From Streptosporangiaceae bacterium (GTDB lineage: Bacteria; Actinomycetota; Actinomycetes; Streptosporangiales; Streptosporangiaceae), in the NCBI GenBank assembly GCA_030045175.1, contig JASIBM010000336.1:1-16129 (forward strand): a stretch of 16,129 nucleotides of DNA, in the 5' to 3' direction. The translations under genes and the position numbers were made by a program. Position 1 is the first letter of the stretch, and each line of letters opens with the position of its first letter. This document shows positions 1-5,568 of this stretch, one piece after another. The notes beneath the pieces were generated by a model. That model ran no database searches, was not told the DNA's origin, and saw only the letters and a program-made list of their open reading frames with translations.

Positions 1-504
1 CCCGGCCAGCGCCATCCGGGTGACGTCGGCGCGGACGTAGCCGACCTGCGCCCCAGGGGCGCACACGGACGCGTTGTGCCTGGCGAACTCCAGGCTGGTC
101 AGGTCCTCGTCGACGGCGACAACCCGCCGGGCGCCCTCAGCCAGCGCGATGAGGTTGCCGCCGATACCGCAGCACAGGTCTGCCACCAGCCGCGCGCTGG
201 CGAATCGCACGGCAGCGTGCCGTGCGGTCAGCTCCGATGACGCCTGCTCGAGCCCGGCCCTGGTGAGGAGCATCTGGCCGGCCGCGCTGAACTTGGCCCT
301 GGCGGCCACGCGCAGCGCCTGCATGCTCAGCGCGGCGCCGACGAGGTCGGCCGGGTACCTGCGGCGCAGCGACTCGGCAAGCGCGAGCGTCCGGTCGGGA
401 CCGACATCTTGGCCGGACAGCTCGTCAAGCAGGTCTTGCCCGGCTACCGACAACAAGAGCGCAGTGCTCGGCCCGGTGCCGTCAGCTCCTACTGTCGGGT
501 ACAA
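1..504 (-). CDS. Class I SAM-dependent methyltransferase, THUMP-like family (3' end outside window)
   Basis: The minus strand is open from the window edge to a stop at 543-545. The 168 visible residues match the actinobacterial 'THUMP-like domain-containing class I SAM-dependent methyltransferase' pattern. A helical N-terminal region (about residues 15-100) includes RYPADLVGAAL and AKF-x3-GQMLLTRAGLEQ. The SAM-binding motif I is DLCCGIGG at 109-116, the acidic end of strand 2 is VVAVDED with D132, and RADV (D159) follows. The rest of the Rossmann fold and the C-terminal THUMP-like domain lie beyond base 1. I chose the TTG at 504-502 because GGAAGG lies seven bases upstream on the minus strand and the length before the conserved region fits; no ATG is available in frame. 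The substrate is unknown; by family architecture an RNA base is possible. It is divergent from the Fic gene. Confidence 0.8.
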   Translation of the reverse strand, partial: MYPTVGADGTGPSTALLLSVAGQDLLDELSGQDVGPDRTLALAESLRRRYPADLVGAALSMQALRVAARAKFSAAGQMLLTRAGLEQASSELTARHAAVRFASARLVADLCCGIGGNLIALAEGARRVVAVDEDLTSLEFARHNASVCAPGAQVGYVRADVTRMALAG

Positions 505-610
505 CTGGGTGCCTTCCCGCAGACCCTGGCGACCTCTCGGCGTTTAGCAATCATTTCCTGTTGCCGTCCATATTGAAGCGTGGCGCAACATGCCATCAGA
601 TGGTGTCGCC

Positions 611-643
611 TTGTTAAACCTGGAAGCATCTTAGCTTTAATAC
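611..643 (+). promoter_or_regulatory. Possible promoter of the Fic gene
   Basis: TTGTTA at 611-616 could be a -35 element, followed by the AT-rich stretch TTTAATAC at 636-643 as the -10 region. The spacing (19 or more bases) is not ideal. There is no good ribosome binding site before the ATG at 659, so the transcript may have a very short leader. An imperfect palindrome at 590-606 (ATGCCATC, centre A598, GATGGTGT, with two G-T pairs) sits directly upstream and could be an operator. This is a reading by eye of the 154-base divergent region 505-658. Confidence 0.25.
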
Positions 644-658
644 TGGTAGCCTGCCCGT

Positions 659-1852
659 ATGACGGTGCCTGGGTCGGGGAGCAGCCGCGCCGGGCGGATG
701 ATCCGGCAGCCGGAAGGCTACCGTGCGTTCATCCCTGCATCCCTTCCACCTGATCCGCCCCTGGCCTTCGATGCCCAGCTAGCGACAGTCCTGGCCAGAG
801 CGAGTACGGCACTAGGTCGGCTTGACGGCGTCGCCGCGACGCTGCCGAACCCGGAGTTGTTCGTCGCCATGTACGTCCGGCGCGAGGCCGTGCTCTCGTC
901 GCAGATCGAGGGTACGCAGAGCACGCTAGATGACGTCCTTGCGTTCGAGATCGACGCTGGCAGGGCAGCTATGCCAAGCGACATCAAGGAGGTCGTCAAC
1001 TACGTCGCCGCGATGAGCTACGGACTTGACCGGCTTGAAACTCTGCCACTGTCACTGCGCCTGCTCCGCGAGATCCATGCCCTGCTCATGGATGGCACCA
1101 GGGGCGGCGAGAAGTCGCCCGGCGAGTTCCGCAAGAGTCAGAACTGGATCGGAGGCAGGACGCTTGCCGAGGCTGCGTACATCCCGCCGCCAGAGCACGA
1201 GATGCGGATCGCGCTCGGCAGCCTTGAGCGGTTCCTATATGACTCCAGTGACCTGGACCCGCTGATCGCCTGCGCCCTCGCTCACGCGCAATTCGAGACG
1301 ATCCATCCGTTTCTTGATGGGAACGGCCGGATGGGCCGCTTGCTGATCACGTTCCTGCTATGCCACGAGAACGTACTCCAGCGGCCCGTGCTGTACCTGA
1401 GCCACTACCTGAAGCAGCACCGGGCGAGCTATTACGACCGGCTGATGGCGATTCGGTTCTCAGGCGACTGGGAGGGCTGGCTGCGGTTCTTCCTGACCGG
1501 CGTCGCAGAGGTCGCGCGGGAGGCCGAGCAGACTGCCCGTCACATCGTCAAGCTCCGTGAGGACGTCAGGCAGCGCGCCCAGGCGACGCGGATGAGCGCG
1601 AGCACCTTCAGGCTCCTCGATTATCTATTTGAGCAGCCCCTCACCACTGTCAACGCGACGCGGGACTATCTCAAGATCTCGTACGTCGCGGCGAACGGAC
1701 TGATCGGGGAACTGTGCGATCTCGGCGTGCTCACCGAGACTACTGGCAACAACCGCAACCGAGTGTTCCGGTTCGGCGCGTACCTTGATCTCTTCGCCGA
1801 GGTGAAGGTCGATGAATCCGAAGTCGCAGAACCTGGGCTAAGTCTCCGCTAG
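659..1852 (+). CDS. Fic family protein (AMPylase-type) with C-terminal winged helix
   Basis: This 397-residue cytosolic protein carries the complete Fic core HPFLDGNGRMGR at 216-227. H216 is the expected catalytic base, D220 the metal ligand, and the following Gly/Arg residues bind phosphate. Fic enzymes usually transfer AMP from ATP to a Ser/Thr/Tyr hydroxyl on a target protein. Upstream, SSQIEG at 80-85 fits the inhibitory-helix motif [S/T]xxxE[G/N] (S80, E84, G85), so the enzyme is probably self-inhibited rather than controlled by a separate antitoxin. The N-terminal part (YRAFIPASLPPDPPL) is typical of the Fic_N family, and residues about 310-370 look like a winged helix-turn-helix. No antitoxin-like small gene is adjacent. 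The start ATG lacks a clear Shine-Dalgarno; M14 at base 698 is an alternative. The target is unknown. Confidence 0.9.
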   Translation: MTVPGSGSSRAGRMIRQPEGYRAFIPASLPPDPPLAFDAQLATVLARASTALGRLDGVAATLPNPELFVAMYVRREAVLSSQIEGTQSTLDDVLAFEIDAGRAAMPSDIKEVVNYVAAMSYGLDRLETLPLSLRLLREIHALLMDGTRGGEKSPGEFRKSQNWIGGRTLAEAAYIPPPEHEMRIALGSLERFLYDSSDLDPLIACALAHAQFETIHPFLDGNGRMGRLLITFLLCHENVLQRPVLYLSHYLKQHRASYYDRLMAIRFSGDWEGWLRFFLTGVAEVAREAEQTARHIVKLREDVRQRAQATRMSASTFRLLDYLFEQPLTTVNATRDYLKISYVAANGLIGELCDLGVLTETTGNNRNRVFRFGAYLDLFAEVKVDESEVAEPGLSLR

Positions 1853-1859
1853 GTGCTGG

Positions 1860-1896
1860 CCCGCCTGCGCCGCATGGTTCACGGGGTTCAGGCGGG
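1860..1896 (+). promoter_or_regulatory. Inverted repeat ahead of the acyl-CoA dehydrogenase
   Basis: CCCGCCTG at 1860-1867 and CAGGCGGG at 1889-1896 form a perfect 8-bp stem with a 21-base loop. It starts eight bases after the Fic stop codon. The right arm runs into a purine-rich GGGAGAGG (1894-1901) that could be the ribosome binding site for an ATG at 1908. It could terminate Fic transcription (no T run follows), act as an operator, or mask the ribosome binding site; the sequence does not decide. Confidence 0.35.
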
Positions 1897-1949
1897 AGAG
1901 GCCCGGCATGATCACAGCTCAACAAGGCGTCGCGGTTACCATCGGGTAC

Positions 1950-3128
1950 ATGAGCCCTGACTTCACCGCTTACCCCGCATTCGCGCTGTCCGAGGAGCAC
2001 GAGGCGCTCCGCGAGTCGGTCCGCCAGCTCGCCGAGGACAAGATCGCGCCGCACGCCGCGGAGGTCGACCAAGAGCCCAGGTACCCGCAGGAGGCGCACG
2101 ACGCCCTGGTCAAGGCCGACCTGCACGCCGTGCACATCCCTGAGGAGTACGGCGGCGCTGGCGGTGACGCGCTGGCCGCGGTGATCGTGATCGAGGAGGT
2201 CGCCAGGGTCTGCGCGGCCAGCTCGCTGATCCCCGCCGTCAACAAGCTGGGCACGGTCCCGCTTCTGCTCGCTGGCTCAACCGACTTGAACCAACGTTAC
2301 CTCCCGCTCGTCGCCAGCGGAGAGGCGATGTTCTCCTACGCGCTATCGGAGCCCGAGGCGGGATCGGACGCCGCCGCGATGCGAACGCGCGCGGTCAAGG
2401 ACGGCGACAGCTACATTCTGAACGGAACCAAGCGCTGGATCACCAACGCGGGCGAGTCGCGGTTCTACACGGTCATGGCGGTGACCGATCCCGGTGCTGG
2501 TTCGAGCGGGATATCGGCGTTCGTGGTGGAGCAGGACGACCCCGGATTCTCCTTCGGCGCGCTGGAGCACAAGCTCGGGATCAAGGGGTCGCCGACCAGG
2601 GAGCTTTACTTCGACAACTGCGTGATCCCGGCCGATCGCATCGTCGGCGCGGAGGGCACCGGGTTCCGCACGGCGCTGGCGACGCTCGACCACACCAGGA
2701 TCACGATCGCCGCGCAGGCGCTCGGCATCGCCCAGGGCGCGCTCGATTACGCGCTCGGCTACGTCAAGGAGCGCAAGCAGTTCGGCAAGGCCATCGCCGA
2801 GTTCCAGGGCATCCAGTTCATGCTGGCCGACATGGCGATGAAGGTCGCGGCGGCCAGGCAGCTCACCTACGCGGCGGCCGCGCGGTCCGACCGCGCGATG
2901 GCTGGCGATCCGGCCGGCGACCTGACCTTCATGTCATCGGCCTGCAAGTGCTTCGCCGCGGACGTCGCGATGGAGGTCACCACCGACGCTGTCCAGCTTC
3001 TCGGTGGCTACGGCTACGTCAGCGACTACCCGGTCGAGCGGATGATGCGCGACGCCAAGATCACCCAGATCTACGAGGGAACCAACCAGATCCAGCGCGT
3101 GGTCATGGCCAGGCAGCTTCTGAAGTAG
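1950..3128 (+). CDS. Acyl-CoA dehydrogenase, FadE25/AcdA type
   Basis: This 392-residue soluble flavoenzyme is predicted to introduce the alpha,beta double bond into acyl-CoA thioesters, passing electrons to electron-transfer flavoprotein. It resembles Mycobacterium FadE25 and Streptomyces AcdA throughout: PHAAEVD, AVHIPEEYGG, SLIPAVNKLGT, YALSEPEAGSDAA (FAD/substrate signature), KLGIKGSPT, ATLDHTR, ERKQFGK, and QLLGGYGY near the end. The catalytic glutamate is in YEGTNQIQR (E376 with this start). Substrate choice (short-chain versus branched-chain) cannot be fixed from sequence. Two starts compete. ATG 1908 has GGGAGAGG six bases upstream but adds 14 residues not typical of the family. ATG 1950 gives the usual length and has a TANNNT-type TACCAT at 1937-1942 placed for a leaderless transcript, so I prefer it. 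No other beta-oxidation genes are adjacent. Confidence 0.93.
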   Translation: MSPDFTAYPAFALSEEHEALRESVRQLAEDKIAPHAAEVDQEPRYPQEAHDALVKADLHAVHIPEEYGGAGGDALAAVIVIEEVARVCAASSLIPAVNKLGTVPLLLAGSTDLNQRYLPLVASGEAMFSYALSEPEAGSDAAAMRTRAVKDGDSYILNGTKRWITNAGESRFYTVMAVTDPGAGSSGISAFVVEQDDPGFSFGALEHKLGIKGSPTRELYFDNCVIPADRIVGAEGTGFRTALATLDHTRITIAAQALGIAQGALDYALGYVKERKQFGKAIAEFQGIQFMLADMAMKVAAARQLTYAAAARSDRAMAGDPAGDLTFMSSACKCFAADVAMEVTTDAVQLLGGYGYVSDYPVERMMRDAKITQIYEGTNQIQRVVMARQLLK

Positions 3129-3143
3129 CTTGTCTCGTCTGTG

Positions 3144-3168
3144 GTTCCGTTAGCTCCGACCGCGGAAC
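3144..3168 (+). terminator. Weak stem-loop after the acyl-CoA dehydrogenase
   Basis: GTTCCG at 3144-3149 pairs with CGGAAC at 3163-3168 around a 13-base loop, beginning 15 bases after the stop codon. The stem is short and no T tract follows, so termination activity is uncertain. Confidence 0.25.
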
Positions 3169-3170
3169 TG

Positions 3171-3210
3171 TTGCCCGGAGTCAGGTCGTTTGCTTAGCTA
3201 ACGATATCGT
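3171..3210 (+). promoter_or_regulatory. Candidate promoter/operator for the MFS gene
   Basis: TTGCCC at 3171-3176 and TAGCTA at 3195-3200 are separated by 18 bases and could form a promoter. The -10-like element lies inside the palindrome TTAGCTAA (3194-3201), which shares one base with a second palindrome, ACGATATCGT (3201-3210). Two abutting palindromes over a putative -10 region are what a repressor site would look like. Assigned by eye only. Confidence 0.3.
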
Positions 3211-3274
3211 GGAATGTGCTGTTTTCCCCTCTCGTGAGCTCCCGCACCGGTATCTCCGGCCGTGACTGCCTGAC

Positions 3275-4543
3275 GTGAGCGAGTTCCGCCTCCGCTCAGT
3301 CGCGGTTGCCGCCTACGCCCCGGCGACCCTGTTTGGCCTGGCCGAAGGCTCAATGATGCCAGTCATCGCGCTGAGCGCGCTCGACCGCGGTGCCAGCACC
3401 GCTATCGCCGCACTCGTCGGCTCGCTGCTTGGCATCGGCTCGATCGTGACGAACATCCCCTCGGGGATCCTGGCCACCCGGATCGGCGAGCGGAAGTCGA
3501 TGCTCGTGGCCGCGGTCATCACCGTTATCGGCTTGAGCTTCTGCCTTGTCAACCTCGGTCACGGGGTGTGGTCGCTGCTGGTGTACGGGTTCGGGACGCT
3601 GCTCATCGGCGCCGCAAGCTCGGTCTACAGCCTTGCCAGGCAGTCTTACCTAACCGAGATGGTGCCGCCGCATATGCGCGCCCGCGCGCTGTCGACCCTC
3701 GGCGGCACCCTGCGCGTCGGGATGTTCCTCGGCCCCTTCCTTGGGGCCGGCGCGATGCAATTCTGGGGGCTGCCGGGCGCCTACTACGTCAGCCTCGCTG
3801 CGATCGTCGCCGCCGGCGCCATCGTCTTCCGTGTTCCTGACCTCGCGATGAGCGATGAGCACAAGGCGGCGGCTCTGCAGGTGACCTCGTGGGGCATCCT
3901 GAAGCGATACTGGCGCGTCTTCCTCACCCTGGGCACTGGCATCGTGCTGCTGTCGGCCATCAGGCAGACCCGGCAGGTGGTCATCCCGCTGTGGGCCGCG
4001 CACATCGGATTGTCTCCGACATCCGACTCGATCATCTTCGGCCTCGCCGGGGGCATCGACGCCCTGACCTTCTATCCGGCGGGCAAGGTCATGGACCTCT
4101 ACGGCCGCCGCTGGGTCGCCGTCCCGTGCGTGATCATCATAGGCGTCTCCTTCGTCCTCATGCCATTCACCCGCAGTGCCCTGACCCTCGGCTGCACAGC
4201 GATGCTCATGGGCTTCGGCAACGGCATCGGCTCCGGCATCGTCATGACCCTCGGTGCCGACATCTCCCCATCGATCGGGCGCCCGACCTTCCTCGGCATA
4301 TGGCGGGAGCTGGCCGACGCCGGGACAGGCATCGGCCCTGTCGTCCTCTCCGCCGTCGCCGCCCTCGCCGGACTGGGCTCTGGCATCATCGTCAGCGGCG
4401 CCGTCGGCTTCGCCGCCGCGGCGGCACTATGGGCATGGATCCCGAAGCACCCGCCCCCGGCCGAAGGCCGAGGTAACGGACAGGCCCGCACGGCTCGCCA
4501 GCATATCCATTCTCTCAGAAGAGAATTACCCGGATATGTCTGA
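3275..4543 (+). CDS. Major facilitator superfamily transporter
   Basis: This 422-residue integral membrane protein has about 12 hydrophobic segments and a long, Ala/Gly-rich hydrophobic profile. The loop 2-3 MFS motif A is GILATRIGERK at 64-74, with a matching second-half version GKVMDLYGRRW at 270-280. A polar central loop at about 190-212 separates the two halves. The composition fits a drug/metabolite efflux-type MFS, but the substrate cannot be assigned and no regulator or biosynthetic genes adjoin it. The start is GTG at 3275 (no in-frame upstream start, weak ribosome binding site). The polar C-terminal tail (about 392-422) ends inside a long inverted repeat, and its DNA is less GC-rich than the rest of the gene. 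Confidence 0.88.
   Translation: MSEFRLRSVAVAAYAPATLFGLAEGSMMPVIALSALDRGASTAIAALVGSLLGIGSIVTNIPSGILATRIGERKSMLVAAVITVIGLSFCLVNLGHGVWSLLVYGFGTLLIGAASSVYSLARQSYLTEMVPPHMRARALSTLGGTLRVGMFLGPFLGAGAMQFWGLPGAYYVSLAAIVAAGAIVFRVPDLAMSDEHKAAALQVTSWGILKRYWRVFLTLGTGIVLLSAIRQTRQVVIPLWAAHIGLSPTSDSIIFGLAGGIDALTFYPAGKVMDLYGRRWVAVPCVIIIGVSFVLMPFTRSALTLGCTAMLMGFGNGIGSGIVMTLGADISPSIGRPTFLGIWRELADAGTGIGPVVLSAVAALAGLGSGIIVSGAVGFAAAAALWAWIPKHPPPAEGRGNGQARTARQHIHSLRRELPGYV
4502..4538 (+). repeat. Bulged 14-bp inverted repeat at the 3' end of the MFS gene
   Basis: Two contiguous left arms, CATATCC (4502-4508) and ATTCTCT (4509-4515), pair with AGAGAAT (4520-4526) and GGATATG (4532-4538). The loop is CAGA and a five-base bulge, TACCC, lies on the right side. 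The structure ends two bases before the MFS stop codon (4541-4543). It may act as an intrinsic terminator or RNA-stability hairpin, although no T run follows. Confidence 0.6.
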
Positions 4544-4633
4544 CCGGCATAGCAGCCGAAATGCTGGAAGCAATGCCGTTTCATCCTTGTCCAGCCCGAA
4601 CTGGGTCAGGCACGTCACGAGCCGTCCCGATCG

Positions 4634-4676
4634 GGCAATTTGCCGTATGGCAATTTCTTGGATTGGCGTATACGAT
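4634..4676 (+). promoter_or_regulatory. Candidate promoter and operator of the SH3b-protein gene
   Basis: Three related half-sites are packed together: GGCAA-T-TTGCC (4634-4644), a GTAT spacer, then GGCAATTT (4649-4656). This gives a palindrome, a second inverted pair TTGCC/GGCAA, and a direct repeat of GGCAATTT with 15-base period. A TANNNT-type -10, TACGAT, lies at 4671-4676, so the repeats would cover the -35 region. The predicted leader to the ATG at 4723 is about 40 bases. Confidence 0.4.
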
Positions 4677-4722
4677 CCCGATGGTTGCCGATGATGGTTA
4701 TTGAACAAGGGGGTAACGCAGA

Positions 4723-5052
4723 ATGGCGAAAAGGCGACGGCATGGCCTAGTCGCGGTTTGCGGCGTCGCAGCCGCACTGGCTATCAGCGCGGGCGTCGCC
4801 GCCGAGGCGGGCGGAGTCCACGCGGGGCGCAGCTGCGGCTACCGCGTCGTCAGGGACGTGGCTATTCACGCGCGGCCATCCGGCGGCAGCGATGTCATGG
4901 GCCACGCCGAGGCGCATCGGGCCTTCGTAAGCGCCGACTGCACGGCCGAGGTGAAGGGCGGCATCACCTGGGTCAGGGGCCTCGACCCGCAGATCGGCCA
5001 GCATGCGATGGGCTGGGTCAACAAGGCGTACCTCAGGCAGACTTCGCGGTAG
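4723..5052 (+). CDS. Small secreted SH3b-like protein
   Basis: This 109-residue protein starts with a classic Sec signal peptide: MAKRRRHG basic end, hydrophobic core at about 9-25, and small residues VAAEA before a cleavage site near residue 29. The mature part of about 80 residues resembles bacterial SH3 domains: VAIHARPSGGSDVMG corresponds to the 'R-x-G-P-x-x-x-x-x-x-G' start, and WVRG...GWVNKAYL to the closing strands. Two cysteines remain after cleavage (C38, C73) and could form a disulphide. Such domains often bind cell-wall peptides or form small extracellular modules; the specific role is unknown. The ATG is preceded by AGGGGG about nine bases upstream. A downstream SnoaL-like gene follows after 156 bases and appears to have its own promoter. 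Confidence 0.8.
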   Translation: MAKRRRHGLVAVCGVAAALAISAGVAAEAGGVHAGRSCGYRVVRDVAIHARPSGGSDVMGHAEAHRAFVSADCTAEVKGGITWVRGLDPQIGQHAMGWVNKAYLRQTSR

Positions 5053-5122
5053 CGGCGAGCGCCGCGGTGCCAGCGGCGAACCGGCAGCCGCTGCTCCGGG
5101 CCCAGAGGGCACCGCGCCCGGG

Positions 5123-5140
5123 TAATCTCGCAGGCGAGAT
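5123..5140 (+). promoter_or_regulatory. Possible -10 box overlapped by a palindrome, upstream of the SnoaL-like gene
   Basis: TAATCT (5123-5128) fits a TANNNT -10 element and overlaps the inverted repeat ATCTCGC / GCGAGAT (5125-5140). This is 69 bases before the proposed GTG start. No good -35 is visible. The arrangement suggests a regulated promoter but rests on inspection only. Confidence 0.25.
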
Positions 5141-5208
5141 GGTCAGGCGTGAAGTTCCCGCTTCTCGCCTCGGCATCGTGTCTTGCCCCTCCCGAGCCAG
5201 GAGTTCAT

Positions 5209-5556
5209 GTGCAATCAGGCCCCGAAGATCGGCTCGCGCTGATCCGACGCTATTACCAGGCCTATGAGAACGACGACCGGCCGGCGATTGAGCAGCTTCT
5301 TCGGCCGGACTTCACCTTCACCAGCCCGGACGACGACCGGATCGACCGGGCCACGTACTTCGAGCGGTGCTGGCCGCCTCATGCGCACATCACCTCCTTC
5401 ACCTTGCTTGACGTCTGCGCTGATGCCAGCGACGCCCTAGTCAGGTACCGCGCGAGCGAGGTCACCGGGCCAGGCTTCGCCAACGTCGAGCGTTTCGAAT
5501 TCGCCGACGGCCTCATCTCGCACGTCGAGGTCTATTTCGGGCGGAGCCTCAAGTAA
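5209..5556 (+). CDS. SnoaL-like / NTF2-fold protein
   Basis: This is a 115-residue single-domain protein. The N-terminal helix (LALIRRYYQAYENDDRPAI) is followed by LLRPDFTFTSPDDD, then DRATYFERCWP and strands VRYRASEV, NVERFEFADGLISHVEVYFG. This is the usual SnoaL/NTF2-like cone-shaped fold. Members include polyketide cyclases, steroid isomerases and many uncharacterised small-molecule or stress proteins, so no reaction can be given. The GTG at 5209 is chosen because AGGAG lies five bases upstream; a longer reading from GTG 5149 would add 20 non-homologous residues. The gene converges on htpG with only 12 bases between stop codons. Confidence 0.8.
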   Translation: MQSGPEDRLALIRRYYQAYENDDRPAIEQLLRPDFTFTSPDDDRIDRATYFERCWPPHAHITSFTLLDVCADASDALVRYRASEVTGPGFANVERFEFADGLISHVEVYFGRSLK

Positions 5557-5568
5557 GTCGCGGGATCA

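Noticed and set aside
74..547. Plus-strand open frame of 157 residues at the left edge
   Set aside because: It is antisense to the methyltransferase, which has recognisable SAM motifs on the minus strand; the plus-strand product is Ser/Arg/Ala-rich with no domain.
659..1852. Fic/antitoxin (toxin-antitoxin) operon
   Set aside because: No antitoxin gene lies next to the Fic gene and the inhibitory motif is inside the protein, so a classic two-gene system is not supported.
4701..5267. Plus-strand frame of 188 residues overlapping the SH3b gene
   Set aside because: Arg-rich out-of-frame translation. The 4723 frame has a signal peptide, SH3-like pattern and a ribosome binding site.
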